A stretch of 64,000 nt of DNA from Brucepastera parasyntrophica (GTDB lineage Bacteria; Spirochaetota; Spirochaetia; Treponematales; Treponemataceae): NCBI RefSeq assembly GCF_022376835.1, contig NZ_CP084606.1, positions 2,692,501-2,756,500 of the forward strand, in the 5' to 3' direction. Under the pieces are notes generated by a model. It had not been told where the DNA came from and searched no databases. It saw nothing but the letters and a program-made list of their open reading frames with translations. The position numbers and the translations under genes were made by a program. Below, piece by piece: positions 1 through 10,097 of this stretch. Positions within the stretch are counted from its first letter, which is position 1; each line of letters begins with the position of its first letter.

Positions 1-111
1 TGCGCGGGAACCGCTCAGTACAGACAGATAACAAATCTGCAGTTTTATGATGATGCCGGTGATTTTTCCTGCTCTGTTTTAAGAAGACTTTTTATCCGTT
101 TTTCCATCTGA
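1..111 (+). CDS. C-terminal end of an unrecognised upstream gene (partial)
   Basis: Frame 1 is open from the window edge to a TGA at 109-111, giving about 36 residues that end LRRLFIRFSI. The tail is basic and hydrophobic. I do not recognise it, and a stretch this short could be open by chance. It lies on the same strand as the potassium transporter that follows 42 bases later. Confidence 0.3.
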   Translation, partial: CAGTAQYRQITNLQFYDDAGDFSCSVLRRLFIRFSI

Positions 112-153
112 TAAATAACTGGATTCTTTTTATCAAATAAGCTATAAAGAAAT

Positions 154-1490
154 ATGCGCTTTCGCTTGTCGGCAGATAAGATTCAGCTCTTTTCTTATTT
201 TATCGGTATTGCCCTGCTTGGATCAGCTCTGCTGTCTCTGCCTGTTATGTATGTCTCCGAAAAACCGGCCTCATATATTGATGCCCTTTTTACTTCTGTT
301 TCTGCTGTCTGTGTTACCGGCCTTTCTACGCTGCCAATGGATATATATTCTCCTGCCGGATTGATAACTATTATGATATTAATAGAGCTGGGAGGCCTCG
401 GGTTAGTGACTTTTTTTCTATGGTATATTGCTATTCCGAAAAAGAAAGTCTCGCTTGTAAACAGGGCGGTAATCCGCGATTATTTTATCGAAGATGTTGA
501 AACCGATCCTAAAAAGATCATCCGGACAATTGCGATTTTTACCTTTGGCATCCAGCTCCTGTGTGCCATTATTTTATTCTTTTCAATGAGAACCTCCGGC
601 GCTGAAAACCCCCTTCTCGATGCTTTTTTCTTGCGGTGTCAGCTTTTTGCAATGCCGGTTTTTCACCATACAACGACAATCTCGGCAGTTTCGGCACGAA
701 TATTACGGTTGTTTTGGTAGTAAGTTTTCTGATAATAACCGGAGGGCTCGGCTTTACGGTACTTTATGATTTATTTCACAGCATAATACTGAGAAAAAAG
801 CGGCTCAGTTTTCATTCGAGGATGGTTTTACTTATCACAGCAATTCTTGTTGTATCAGGATCTTTGTTTTTTTTCTGTACCGAATATTTTTCCGCTTTGT
901 CTGATATGCCTTTGAAGAAAAAAATCCTGTCTTCTTTTTTTCAGGCGGTAACGCCCCGGACCGCGGGCTTTGAAATTATACCTCAGAGGTTTTTTGCCGC
1001 GCCAGCCAAACTGATTACAGTTATACTTATGTTTATTGGCGGATCATCAGGGTCAACTGCCGGCGGCGTCAAAACAACAACATTTTTTATCGTGTTTATG
1101 TATATCATAAAAGGAAACGCTGAAAAAACAAATATAAATCTGTTTAACAGAAAAATCGCGACTGCCACAATTGAAAAAGCTTTTAACATAGTTATGAAAA
1201 GCATGCTTTGCATTTTTATTTCCGTGCTGCTTCTTCTTTTTTCGGAAAGGGCTCTGCTGGAAGCAGGGCATTATGGGATATTTGATTTGCTTTTCGAGTC
1301 TGTTTCCGCGTTTTGTACGGTAGGGCTGACAATAGGGCTGACACCGTCGCTTTCCATTGCCGGGAAACTTATTCTCATATTTACGATGTTTTTGGGCCGA
1401 ATAGGCATATTTGCATTAGTACTTGGTTTTGTAAAAAGTGAAAAAGAAAAATTTGTTGAATTTCCTTCTGGTAAACTATTGGTTGGATAG
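154..1490 (+). CDS. ktrB: KtrB/TrkH-type potassium uptake channel subunit (frameshifted)
   Basis: Membrane pore subunit of a Ktr/Trk potassium transporter, with repeated hydrophobic membrane-pore-membrane units. Filter-like segments are visible as VSAVCVTGLST, VSAFCNAGFS, TAGGVKTTT and SVSAFCTVGLT, each with the expected Gly at the pore. The frame breaks at the T6 run 624-629: adding one T joins FF to LAVSAFCNAGFS and gives one protein of 445 residues, the normal family length. Without it the product is cut at residue 188. A TATAAA box lies 5 bases before the ATG and there is no clear Shine-Dalgarno. The regulatory subunit KtrA follows 9 bases downstream. The family assignment is firm; whether the break is real is not. 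Confidence 0.85.
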
Positions 1491-1499
1491 GAGTCGGTT

Positions 1500-2228
1500 A
1501 TGAAGCAGTTTGCAATTCTTGGTTTGGGAGCGTTCGGACAGAGAATGCTTGATGAACTTCTCGGCATTACGAGTGAAATAATTATTATTGATAAAGACCG
1601 GGAAATCATTGAAAAATATACCGATATGGCAAAGGCCGCCTATATCGCAGATGTTATAAATGAAACAGCGCTGACAAAGATTATTCCTCCGGAAATCGAT
1701 GCAGTTATTGTGGATTTGGGCGGCAAGCTGGAAAGTTCAATAATGGCAATCAGCTATTTAAAAAAGATGGGGATAAAAACTATTATCGCGAAGGCCCAGA
1801 GCGATGAGCAGGGGCAGGTCCTTACGCTTGTCGGAGCCACGCGGGTGATTTTTCCGGACCTTGAAGCGGCAAAGAGGATTACTCCCATGCTTGCGTCTTC
1901 CCTGCTTTTCAATTTTATGCCCATTTCGCCCAAGCTGGCTCTTGCGGAAATCAGGGCTAATGAAGCCTGTATAGGAAAATCCATCCGGGACGCGAATTTA
2001 CGCCAGCTGTTCGGGCTGAATATCCTTGCGCTCAGGAAAGAAAATGATGATGATTTTGTTTTTATCAACAATCCGTCATATGTTTTTATGGAGGATGATA
2101 TTCTGCTTGTAGCGGGCGAAGAGGAAAACCTTCTGAACTTTTCCCGCCAGCTTAAGGAATTGCCGCAGCCTCACAGTGCCGGGCTTTTCAGAAATTTATT
2201 TTCTTCACATACAAAAAAGCCTGTATAG
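1500..2228 (+). CDS. ktrA: KtrA/TrkA regulatory subunit of potassium uptake
   Basis: Cytoplasmic RCK protein of 242 residues that gates the KtrB pore in response to bound nucleotide. The N-terminal Rossmann fold has GLGAFGQRM and an acidic residue at the end of strand 2 (IIIIDKD). A TrkA-C/RCK-C domain occupies about residues 135-225. It is preceded by GGATAGGAG just upstream of the ATG and follows ktrB closely, so the two form an operon. Transcription ends at the hairpin that overlaps the stop codon. The assignment is clear from the domain order and the partner gene. Confidence 0.92.
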   Translation: MKQFAILGLGAFGQRMLDELLGITSEIIIIDKDREIIEKYTDMAKAAYIADVINETALTKIIPPEIDAVIVDLGGKLESSIMAISYLKKMGIKTIIAKAQSDEQGQVLTLVGATRVIFPDLEAAKRITPMLASSLLFNFMPISPKLALAEIRANEACIGKSIRDANLRQLFGLNILALRKENDDDFVFINNPSYVFMEDDILLVAGEEENLLNFSRQLKELPQPHSAGLFRNLFSSHTKKPV

Positions 2229-2247
2229 TGTTATTATACAGGCTTTT
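2215..2247. terminator. Bidirectional terminator between ktrA and malQ
   Basis: A perfect 13-bp stem (AAAAGCCTGTATA with TATACAGGCTTTT) and a 7-base loop, with A-run and T-run ends, so it works on either strand. It overlaps the ktrA stop and sits between converging genes. Confidence 0.8.
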
Positions 2248-2313
2248 CAGTCAAGGTTTAAGGGCTGCCTTGGTTTCAGGAAAAAGGGATTTACCTAGCA
2301 GCCGGTTCAAGTA

Positions 2314-3869
2314 TCAGTTTTCTTTCTCAGGCATATTGCGGGCGTACATAAATGAATATTTTCTGAGCCATGGTGCCTTTTCCCTGTCAAATTGCTGCGG
2401 AGTCATCCGCCAGCTCCAGTTATTTCCCAGTGTTGACGGAGTATTCATTCTTGCCTCGGACCCGAGCGCAAAAATATCCTGCATGGGGAAAACCGCAAAA
2501 ACCGCGACAGACATGAGGGCTGTCCGAATCAGTTCCGGGACCAGTGTTCCCTTTGTGATATTTCCCCAAGATAATTGATAATCAGATCAATTTCTTCCTG
2601 GGATGCATGGTCAATCCAGCCCTGCATGGTATCATTGTCATGGGTCCCGGTATATACGAGACAGTTCGGGATATACATATGCGGCAGGAAGGAATTGGTA
2701 AATCCGTCCTTGCCGGCTTCATTTATATCAAAGGCAAATTGCAGGACTTTCATTCCGGGAAGATCAAAATCGTCTCGCAGCGCCCGTACTTCAGGAGTTA
2801 TGAGTCCAAGGTCTTCGGCAAGAATGGGAAGGTCTCCAAGGGTTTTCTTAATAGCGTTGAAAAAATCGTGGTCCGGGCCTTTTATCCATTCTCCGTTTAT
2901 CGCGGTTTCCTCGCCCGCGGGGATTGCCCAGTACGCTTCAAATCCGCGGAAATGGTCGATTCTGATATAATCAACCATTGAAAGCATCGATTTGATCCGG
3001 GCGTTCCACCAGGCGTAATTGTCTTTTTTCATTTCATCCCAGTCATACAGCGGATTCCCCCATAATTGTCCCGTTGCGCTGAAGTAATCAGGCGGAACCC
3101 CCGCGACAAATTTCGGAGTGCCGTCTTTATTAAGCTGGAATAATTTCTGGTTCGCCCATACGTCCGCGGAATCCGGCGCGACAAAGATCGGGATATCCCC
3201 GATTATTGAAATACCGTTATCGTTTGCGTATTTTTTCAGTTTTTCCCACTGGGTAAAGAAGAAGAACTGGATGACCCGCTGGAGTTCTATTCCTTCGGCG
3301 TTTTTTTCTTTCCACTCAGTTATGGCTTTTTCCTGATATGTTGCGAGGTCTTTGGGCCAGTAGTTGTTCCATAATTTTCCAAAAAGGTTTTCGTCCTGGG
3401 CTTTTTTATCGTAAAAAGCCTTTATATTCATAAAGAGCGCGTAATTATCAAGCCAGTCTGCCTGTTCTTTTTTAAATTTTTCAAAATCGGTGTTCTTTCC
3501 TTTCGCGAGGAAATTCTTTGCCGCCTTTTCAAGCACCGGGATTTTCCACCAGACTACAGACCCGAAATCGACAGGCCCGTTATATGATATATATTCGGGC
3601 GGGTAAATATCATCATGCGTAACATATCCCTGATCTTTCAGTATATCAAGATCAACAAGAAGGGGATTGCCTGCAAAAGTTGAAAAAGACGCATAGGGTG
3701 AATCGCCATAACCTGTCGGCCCCAGGGGAAGTATCTGCCAAAGGGATTGACCTGCTTCTTTCAGCCAGTCAACAAAAAAGAAGGCTTGTTTTCCTATTGT
3801 CCCTATCCCCGGTGTGCTGGGCAGGGAAGTTGGATGAAGCAATATACCGCTGGAACGTTTCAGATTCAT
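2314..3869 (-). CDS. malQ: 4-alpha-glucanotransferase (amylomaltase), frameshifted near its end
   Basis: GH77 enzyme that transfers maltodextrin chains and releases glucose. Visible are the N-terminal RSSGILLHPTSLPS, the nucleophile region RIDHFRG, the acid/base region LAEDLG and TGTHDND. As read the protein stops at 446 residues after REHWSRN. The expected C-terminus (LIRTAL, FPMQD, GSEARMNTPST, GNNWSWRM) continues in the next frame to the stop at 2314. Adding one C at 2535-2536 restores SRELIRTAL and a 518-residue protein of normal length. A good AGGAG lies before the ATG. It probably works with maltose/trehalose-type catabolism such as the GH13 enzyme at 33.8 kb. Confidence 0.93.
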
Positions 3870-4079
3870 GGAGATTCTCCTTTTCCCGGATGGTCCGGTT
3901 TTAAGTTAATTAATAGATCTTTACCGCTCCTGCCCGGACATAATACAGCAGATATGCGGGGCGGGCTGGGTTAAGACAAGAATTTATTATATTTGGGCAG
4001 CGAAATACCCTGTGAATACTATAAATGATAAATTTTAATTCTGCAAGCATAAACGGATAGACGGATTTCCGGAAAACAA

Positions 4080-4106
4080 AAAACCGCCGGAGGGTCCGGC
4101 GGTTTT
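4080..4106 (-). terminator. Terminator of the fusA-ATPase operon
   Basis: A 12-bp stem (AAAACCGCCGGA with TCCGGCGGTTTT) and a GGG loop, followed on the minus strand by a T-run. It lies about 20 bases past the stop of the ATPase gene. Confidence 0.85.
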
Positions 4107-4128
4107 CAGTACTGCGTATTATTACGGA

Positions 4129-4812
4129 TTATTTTTCCGCAAGCAGAAGGGATTTAACATCCAGTTTCAGATCTGTAGTGTAATCTGTTTTATCGTGTTC
4201 TTTTATAACCCGGAGGGTAATCGAATCGGGAAGCGGTTCAAGGTACAGAATTACATCGATGTCATTTTCATAGGCTTTAATCGCGTCAGGAACGCCTTTT
4301 TCAGTCTTTTCCGTGTTCGCGCTGTACCAGACTGTCAGGTTTGCTTCTTTCGCAAATTCCTTCATCTTTTGCATTGCATCCGGAACTGCCTTTGAGAAGT
4401 CAAATCCGTCAATAATAACAGATTCCAGCTTTATTCCGCTGTCCATAAGGGCTTTTATTGTTTTGATTACCTGGGAGGTCCGCACCGTGTCCTGATTGAA
4501 ATTAAGGAGAATGCGCTTGCTTACCAGCTCGTTTTTAACTTCCCCAGCCTTGTCCAGGTTTTTCTTTTTTGCAAGTTCGTCGAAAATGTTTTCATACCAG
4601 GTAATTATATGATCAGCCTGCTGGTTGAAGGAAACATGCACTACTCCGGTGCCCTGGAGCAGTTTGTCAATTCCAATCTGGACCAGAATGGATGTCTTGC
4701 CCAAGCCTTTCCGGGATATAATGACGCCGATTTCGCCCGGTTTTACTCCGCCCCGTAATTCCTTTTCAAAAATTCTTACGGCGCTGCGTTCAATAAGATC
4801 CTGTTTAACCAT
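4129..4812 (-). CDS. RecA/KaiC-like P-loop ATPase, function unknown
   Basis: A 227-residue single-domain ATPase of the RecA/DnaB/KaiC fold. The Walker A-like loop SRKGLGKTS is near residue 35 and a Walker B-like strand ends in SVIIDGFD near residue 140. It has no DNA-binding or second ATPase domain. I chose the ATG at 4812 because AAGGAGA precedes it at good spacing; the longer frame from 4854 would overlap the end of fusA and has no ribosome site. The gene starts 11 bases after fusA and shares its terminator, so it is cotranscribed with the elongation factor. I cannot name the function. Confidence 0.75.
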   Translation of the reverse strand: MVKQDLIERSAVRIFEKELRGGVKPGEIGVIISRKGLGKTSILVQIGIDKLLQGTGVVHVSFNQQADHIITWYENIFDELAKKKNLDKAGEVKNELVSKRILLNFNQDTVRTSQVIKTIKALMDSGIKLESVIIDGFDFSKAVPDAMQKMKEFAKEANLTVWYSANTEKTEKGVPDAIKAYENDIDVILYLEPLPDSITLRVIKEHDKTDYTTDLKLDVKSLLLAEK

Positions 4813-4822
4813 TGCTGTCTCC

Positions 4823-6910
4823 TTACTTCTGTTCTGCCCTGCGTTTTTCTTCATACTCTTTTATAAGAGTTTCCGATACGCTTTGCGGTACCTTACCGTA
4901 TTTGGCAAATTCCATTGAATACTCTGCCTTACCCTGAGTTGATGAACGGAGAATGGTCGAAAAACCGAACATTTCGCTGAGCGGGACCTCTGCATCAACA
5001 CGGGTAAAATTATCGTCTTCAGTAGACGAAAGAATTATACCACGGCGTTGATTGATAAGTCCAAATATATTTCCCTGAAATTCTTCAGGACTTTCAACTG
5101 AAACCTTCATAATCGGTTCGAGAATAGCCGGTTTTGCTTTCGGATATGCCTCACGGAAACCGCCGATTGCGGCAAGCTGGAAGGCTATATCGGAAGAGTC
5201 TACAGGATGGGACTGACCGTCGTTTATAGTGGCTTTTACGCCGACAATCGGGAATCCGATAAGAGAACCCTTTTTGACCGCTTCTTTGAAACCTTTATCA
5301 CAGGAGGGTATAAATTCATTGGGAATTGCGCCTCCCTTTATCAAATCGACAAACTCGTAATCGTGTTCCGATGTCGGCTCGATAAATCCTGCGACGCGTC
5401 CGTACTGTCCGGAACCGCCGGTCTGTTTTTTATGTGTATAATTGAAATCCGCGCGCTGCGTGATTGTTTCACGATAGGCGACCTGGGGCTGGCCTGTCTC
5501 AACTTCACAGTTATATTCCCGGCGCATGCGTTCAATGTAAACTTCAAGATGAAGTTCGCCCATACCCTGAATAATGGTCTGGTTTGATTCAGGATCCACA
5601 TAGGAATGGAAAGTGGGGTCCTCTTTAATAAACCGGTTCAGGGCCTTTGCCATCTGGTCCGCTGATTTTTTGTCTTTCGGAGTAATGGAAAGGTCTATAA
5701 CCGGATTCGGAACAAACATTGAGCTCATCGCATAATTTAAACCGCCGCCGCAGAAAGTATCTCCGGAAGCACAGTCAATACCGAAAAGCGCTACTATATC
5801 GCCGGGCAAACCCTCATTGATATCTTCCATGGTCGATGAATTCATTCTGACCAGACGTCCAACCTTGAACTTTTTCCGGGCGCGGGTGTTATACAACTCG
5901 TCGCCTTTTTTAAGCATTCCCTGGTATATGCGGACATAGGTTAACTGTCCGTATTTGCCATCTTCCAGCTTAAAGCCAAGGGCTACAGTCGGTTTTGTTC
6001 CGTCGCTGTCAAGCGTTATAGGTTCTTCATTTTTATCAAGATCAAGCGCGACATTTTTTACCTCGGTCGGGTCCGGCAGGTACATGCTGACACCGTCAAG
6101 AAGCGTCTGGATTCCTTTGTTTTTATATGCAGATCCGAGAAAAACCGGAACAAGCTGTTCCGCCAGAGTCCCCTTGCGGACTGCCGCGTGAATCATTTCT
6201 TCCGTTTCCGCGCCTTCAAGGAAGGCTTCCGCAAGCTCATCAGAAAACATGGAAGCTGCGTCTATAAGCTCTTCCCGGTATTTTTGGGCCTCTGCAACAA
6301 GATGGGGAGGAATTTCCGCTACACGGATTTCCGTACCATTATCGCCTTCAAAATAGATAGCCTTCATTTTTACCAGATCAACAACGCCCTCAAGCTTATC
6401 TTCGAGACCGATGGGAAGCTGCATCATATATGCATTGAGACCGAGTTTTTCGCGGAGCTGCATACGGACCTTAAGGGGATTGGCCCCTGTCCGGTCGCAT
6501 TTATTTACAAATGCTATTCTCGGTACATGATAGCGTTTCAGCTGGCGGTCGACTGTTATGGATTGCGATTGCACCCCGCCTACGGAGCAGAGGACCAGAA
6601 TTGCGCCGTCCAGAACCCGGAGAGACCTTTCCACTTCTATGGTAAAGTCAACGTGTCCGGGAGTGTCAATAACGTTTATTGTGTTATCTTTCCACTGTAC
6701 CTGGGTTGACGCGGACTGAATCGTAATTCCGCGTTCCCTTTCCAGTTCCATATTATCCATGACAGCCCCGACTCCGTCTTTTCCACGGACTTCGTGTATT
6801 GCATGTATTTTATTACAATAAAAAAGAATACGTTCGGAAAGAGTTGTTTTTCCGGAATCAATGTGTGCGCTGATACCGATATTCCTCATTTTAGAAATAT
6901 CAACTGACAT
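4823..6910 (-). CDS. fusA: Elongation factor G (spirochaete/mitochondrial EF-G1 type)
   Basis: Ribosomal translocase GTPase of 695 residues. The G motifs are in order: AHIDSGKTT (G1), [11 protein letters not shown] (G2), DTPGHVDF (G3) and NKCDR (G4), followed by the usual domains II to V. The Ser in G1, where bacterial EF-G normally has Ala, and Cys in G4 match the EF-G1 class shared by spirochaetes, planctomycetes and mitochondria, so this is likely the spdEFG1 form rather than classical EF-G. The start at 6910 has GAGG upstream; a GTG five codons earlier overlaps that site and is less likely. No second EF-G is in the window. Confidence 0.95.
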   Translation of the reverse strand: MSVDISKMRNIGISAHIDSGKTTLSERILFYCNKIHAIHEVRGKDGVGAVMDNMELERERGITIQSASTQVQWKDNTINVIDTPGHVDFTIEVERSLRVLDGAILVLCSVGGVQSQSITVDRQLKRYHVPRIAFVNKCDRTGANPLKVRMQLREKLGLNAYMMQLPIGLEDKLEGVVDLVKMKAIYFEGDNGTEIRVAEIPPHLVAEAQKYREELIDAASMFSDELAEAFLEGAETEEMIHAAVRKGTLAEQLVPVFLGSAYKNKGIQTLLDGVSMYLPDPTEVKNVALDLDKNEEPITLDSDGTKPTVALGFKLEDGKYGQLTYVRIYQGMLKKGDELYNTRARKKFKVGRLVRMNSSTMEDINEGLPGDIVALFGIDCASGDTFCGGGLNYAMSSMFVPNPVIDLSITPKDKKSADQMAKALNRFIKEDPTFHSYVDPESNQTIIQGMGELHLEVYIERMRREYNCEVETGQPQVAYRETITQRADFNYTHKKQTGGSGQYGRVAGFIEPTSEHDYEFVDLIKGGAIPNEFIPSCDKGFKEAVKKGSLIGFPIVGVKATINDGQSHPVDSSDIAFQLAAIGGFREAYPKAKPAILEPIMKVSVESPEEFQGNIFGLINQRRGIILSSTEDDNFTRVDAEVPLSEMFGFSTILRSSTQGKAEYSMEFAKYGKVPQSVSETLIKEYEEKRRAEQK

Positions 6911-7035
6911 ATTTTTATACCTCACTCGTTATTTTTTGCGATAAACGCAAATATTTTCCAAAACATGTTATTGTTTGCAGTATACCGAAAAAAAAGAGGC
7001 ATTGCAAGTGATGCCCTTTTCCGGCTCCTGGTTTT

Positions 7036-8474
7036 TTACTTAATTAAAATTTCCAGTGAAAAAGTTGCGCTGACGGGGCTGCTGTCGCTGAAAATCTGGA
7101 CCCGTCCTGAGAAATTTGCGGAATTTCCGGAAATCTTAAAATATGCTGAACCCGAGAGATCTATCTGATGAACAGGATCATATACTTTTTCTCTTTGTTC
7201 TATACTATAATATAACCCGAAAATATAGTCTTTGTGTATAGTTTGACGCAGTCCCGCGGAAAATTTTACATTCTGTAATCTTTCTTCAGTACCGGGATCC
7301 GTAATTTTTACTTTATATTTACCCTCAATTTTTGTGCCCGATTTCAGAATAGTAAAGGCCGTTCTGCCTTCCGTATCGAGGATATTATCTTTTTTTCCAG
7401 GGAAAATTTTCCGTTTACATACTTTGAGCTTATTTTTATGACTCCGCCCGCATAAAAACAGATTGTATCCTGCGATGCAAATTTATCAGCACAATAACGG
7501 TTGTATGAAGCAAGCAGGCTGAAATCTATTTTTTTTACCAGTTTCCGGTTAACCGGAATGGTGAACGCTGAAGACACAAAATACCGTTCCGGGATCGTTT
7601 CAATCGAACCTTTTAGGGTAATATATTCCCTGTCGGCGCGGAAAAGTCCGGCAGAAATATCCGCATATTTGAAATGAAGGGTAACCGCCGAATTGAGAGC
7701 TCCTTTTATATGCTGCAGAGGCCCAGCGTTCGCGAAAAATGAGGCGCTCCAGGTAAGCAGCTTGCTGTGAAAAACTATTTCCCCTGCGGGAATAAAAAGT
7801 CTGCTTTCCGGTACCTGAATTTGCGGCAGAAGCCATGAGGAATTCGATGACGGAATGGTTTTCCGTGTGCCTGCGAACAGTGACACAAGCAGGGAAGAAT
7901 TAAGCGGCAGGCCGGAAAATTCCTTATTAACAAACAGCCATGCGGGTTCCTCCTGCGGCTGAAACGGATTTAAATAAGCTGCAAAATTCCAGTTTTTAAT
8001 GAATAGCTCAATGCCTATTTCACTATCCGTAATTGAAGGCGTTTTTGTATTTCCTGAACTGAATACCGGATATGAGTGGGTTCTGAGGAATTTATATTCG
8101 GGTGAATACGTGTGACTGACCGGGTTTTTCGCGCGGGCGGGGAGTCCTGAAACCCCGACGCTCCCTGCGGTTATCGACCATTTCATATCAAGAAAAACCT
8201 TCGGTGTAAATCTGATGCCGAAGGAATAGACTGAAACATCGGTTATATCCGCGGGATTATCTGATTTCAGCAGCAAAAACCCGGAAAAGGGCGTTATCTT
8301 TGCTGAAAACTTTATGTCGGATTTTCCTTCCTGTATGGCATCACCCGCATGGCTGAATGCCGCCGAAAAACTGAGGGCATATACACCTGATACAGGATTG
8401 TTTTGCAGATTGAATCCCGCAAGAAAAACCAGAAAAAAAAGAATTCCGGGTTGAAACGGTTTTAAAAAACACAT
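7036..8474 (-). CDS. Exported or outer-membrane protein, unknown (frameshifted)
   Basis: The product begins with a signal-peptide-like stretch (KPFQPGILFFLVFLAGFN) and then shows alternating short beta-like segments typical of spirochaetal outer-membrane proteins. The frame is lost at the T7 run 7390-7396; one more base joins FSLEKK to DNILDTEGRTAFT and carries on to a TAA at 7036, giving 479 residues. Without it the last 17 residues are nonsense. No family is recognised. The start codon and the CAGG that would serve as ribosome site lie in the arm of a long hairpin (8474-8521), so translation may be controlled there, or the true start may lie downstream. Confidence 0.6.
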
Positions 8475-8521
8475 ACCTGCTTATTCAGCAAAATCAGTGT
8501 TTTTGCCTGAACAAGCAGGTA
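8474..8521 (-). promoter_or_regulatory. Long hairpin covering the start region of the 7036-8474 gene
   Basis: Arms TACCTGCTT and AAGCAGGTA close an inner stem (TTCAG-CAAAA with TTTTGCCTGAA), about 18 paired bases in all. On the minus strand the downstream arm holds the presumed ribosome site directly before ATG, and TGTTTTTT follows. It could be an attenuator, a translational block, or the terminator of the SPOR gene upstream. Confidence 0.45.
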
Positions 8522-8550
8522 TTTTTATTTTTCCGTTCTGTTAAATCCGG

Positions 8551-8672
8551 ATTATTCGAGGCGAGGGCTTATGGAATTAAACCCGGGGCCAAGTCCACGG
8601 GAGAGAAAAATACTCCAGACCGAAGGTCTGCAGCTCTTTGAGCTGACTGCTCTGCGGCGGAGTATTTTATTG
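8551..8672 (+). repeat. Mosaic structured repeat, copy 1 (short form)
   Basis: Starts ATTATTCGAGGCGAGGGCTTA, then TTAAACCCGGGGCC, CCACGGGAGAG, and a branched hairpin closed by AATACTCC/GGAGTATT that contains AGACCGAAGGTCT and CAGCTCTTTGAGCTG. It ends TATTTTATT. The central AACCTATAAAAA module of copies 3 and 4 is missing. The stop codon of the SPOR gene (minus strand) lies in its last bases. Confidence 0.8.
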
Positions 8673-9455
8673 TTTAGTTTTTACTTCCGAAACATAGCTT
8701 CCGGAAAAATCGGGCATATCTTTGACAGTTCCAAGCCAGTAATCGGCCTCCGCCTTTGTTTTGTAAGGACCCACGCGGACCCGGTATGTTGTTGAGGAAT
8801 TCACTTCCTTCGTAAAAATTTCTGCGTTCAAATAACGGGCGGTCAGCTTGTCCCTTGCCTTTTCCGCATTCAGTTTGTTTGAAAAAGACCCTGTCTGTAT
8901 CCAGTATTCCGTTACCGTGACCGGTTTAGCAGGCGGGGCCGGCGGCTTTGTCTGAGGTTGTTTTGGTTCCGGTTCCGTTTTTACCGGCTGTTTTGCCGGC
9001 ACGGGCGCTGCGGTCCCTGTTGAGGCCACCTGGGTTGACGGCGGTTTTATTTCCTGTCCTGAAGCGGTTGTACCAGGCTGTGTCTGCGGCGCCGGCGGCT
9101 GGTCGGGCGACCTGGTAATTCCTGAAACATCAAGGGTGCTGTAGCCGGGAATTACGGTTCCGCTTTGGACAATGGTAAGATTGATATTTCCCGACGGAGG
9201 GGTAAGCGGAGTGTCCGGACCCGGCGTTTTTTCCGGTTCCCTGACCCAGGAGTCAGGATCAATATTTTCCGGGGGATTATGATCAAGCGGATTCCGCACA
9301 TTTCCGGGAGTAATTTCAGGCGCAAAAGTCCTTGCCTGATTAAGTGACGGGCCGGTATTTTTTGATGGAGAGTAAAGGATTATAGCAGTACCGAAAATAA
9401 TCATTACAAACAAGGTCACTGCAGCAACTATCCACAATATTTTTTTCTGTTCCAT
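8667..9455 (-). CDS. SPOR-domain membrane protein
   Basis: A 262-residue single-pass envelope protein: a short cytoplasmic start, one membrane helix (about residues 6-27, LWIVAAVTLFVMIIFGTAII), a long Pro/Thr/Gln-rich periplasmic linker, and a C-terminal SPOR domain (YWIQTGSFSNKLNAEKAR to VRVGPYKTKAEAD). SPOR domains bind denuded peptidoglycan glycans at division sites. The start at 9455 has GAGG upstream and lies one base past the restored end of coaE. Part of the polA-coaE-SPOR operon. The exact role is unknown; it resembles FtsN/DedD-type proteins only in domain plan. Confidence 0.85.
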   Translation of the reverse strand: MEQKKILWIVAAVTLFVMIIFGTAIILYSPSKNTGPSLNQARTFAPEITPGNVRNPLDHNPPENIDPDSWVREPEKTPGPDTPLTPPSGNINLTIVQSGTVIPGYSTLDVSGITRSPDQPPAPQTQPGTTASGQEIKPPSTQVASTGTAAPVPAKQPVKTEPEPKQPQTKPPAPPAKPVTVTEYWIQTGSFSNKLNAEKARDKLTARYLNAEIFTKEVNSSTTYRVRVGPYKTKAEADYWLGTVKDMPDFSGSYVSEVKTKQ

Positions 9456-9456
9456 A

Positions 9457-10097
9457 TTAGGCCTCAATTCCCCTATATGAGAGTAGTTTTTCAAGTTTCA
9501 ATTCGAGTTTTCGAATGCTTCCCTGATTACACACTCTTTCTATATCGGTATCTTTTTCGAGGAATTTAGCAAAGAGAATTTTTTGTGCGGAAAATCGGGA
9601 AATTATCTGACCGGGTGGGATTTTCCGGCCAAAAAGTGCCCTGAAAAAGCGGATTACAGGGTTGGCGTCAATAAAAATGACGAATTTGCACTCTTCAAGT
9701 ATGGGGGATTTATATAAAAGGGGGCGTTAATGACTATTTTTTTACCGGAATTATCCTGTATGAATTTATAGAGCAGATTGTTTATTTCGGGATAAATAAT
9801 TGATTCATGAAGAGCCAGCAGGCCGGGATCGCTGAAAACTATTTTTCCAAGCTCCCGCCGGTCAATTTTTCCGTTTTCGTTGACAAGCCTGATTCCCTGA
9901 TGTCCCGCTTTGTCAGAAAATGCAGCAATTATTTTCTCCTGTACATTATCCAGGGCTTCGTGGGCTATTATATCGGCATCGGCGACGGTAAAGCCATGTT
10001 TTTCGAGTATTTCAGCGGCGCGGTTTTTTCCCGCGCACATTGGTCCCGCAAGACCTATTGCCGGCCTGTTCTTTTTATCCGCCCCTGAGTCGCTCAA
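9457..10097 (-). CDS. coaE: Dephospho-CoA kinase (frameshifted)
   Basis: Catalyses the last step of coenzyme A synthesis, phosphorylating dephospho-CoA. The P-loop reads GLAGPMCAGKN, followed by ILEKHGFTVADADIIAHEAL, the usual adenylate-kinase-like start. The frame breaks at the run G5 9720-9724 (C5 on the coding strand). Adding one base turns the ending NAPFYINPP into NAPLLYKSPILEECKFVIFIDA and continues to TAA at 9457, for 213 residues, normal for CoaE. The start is a TTG whose last bases overlap the polA stop (TTGA), with GGGGAG upstream. The SPOR gene begins one base after its stop. Confidence 0.88.

Noticed and set aside
154-1490. Phase variation or programmed frameshifting in ktrB and the other broken genes
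   Set aside because: The runs are short, the genes are unrelated and include coaE, and the change is always a loss of one base; error is simpler.
8571-8795. Micro-ORFs starting MVLNPRP/MELNPGP in the four repeats
   Set aside because: The ATG-led frames keep length over 46 bases, but most differences between copies change the amino acid, so the DNA or RNA rather than a peptide seems conserved.
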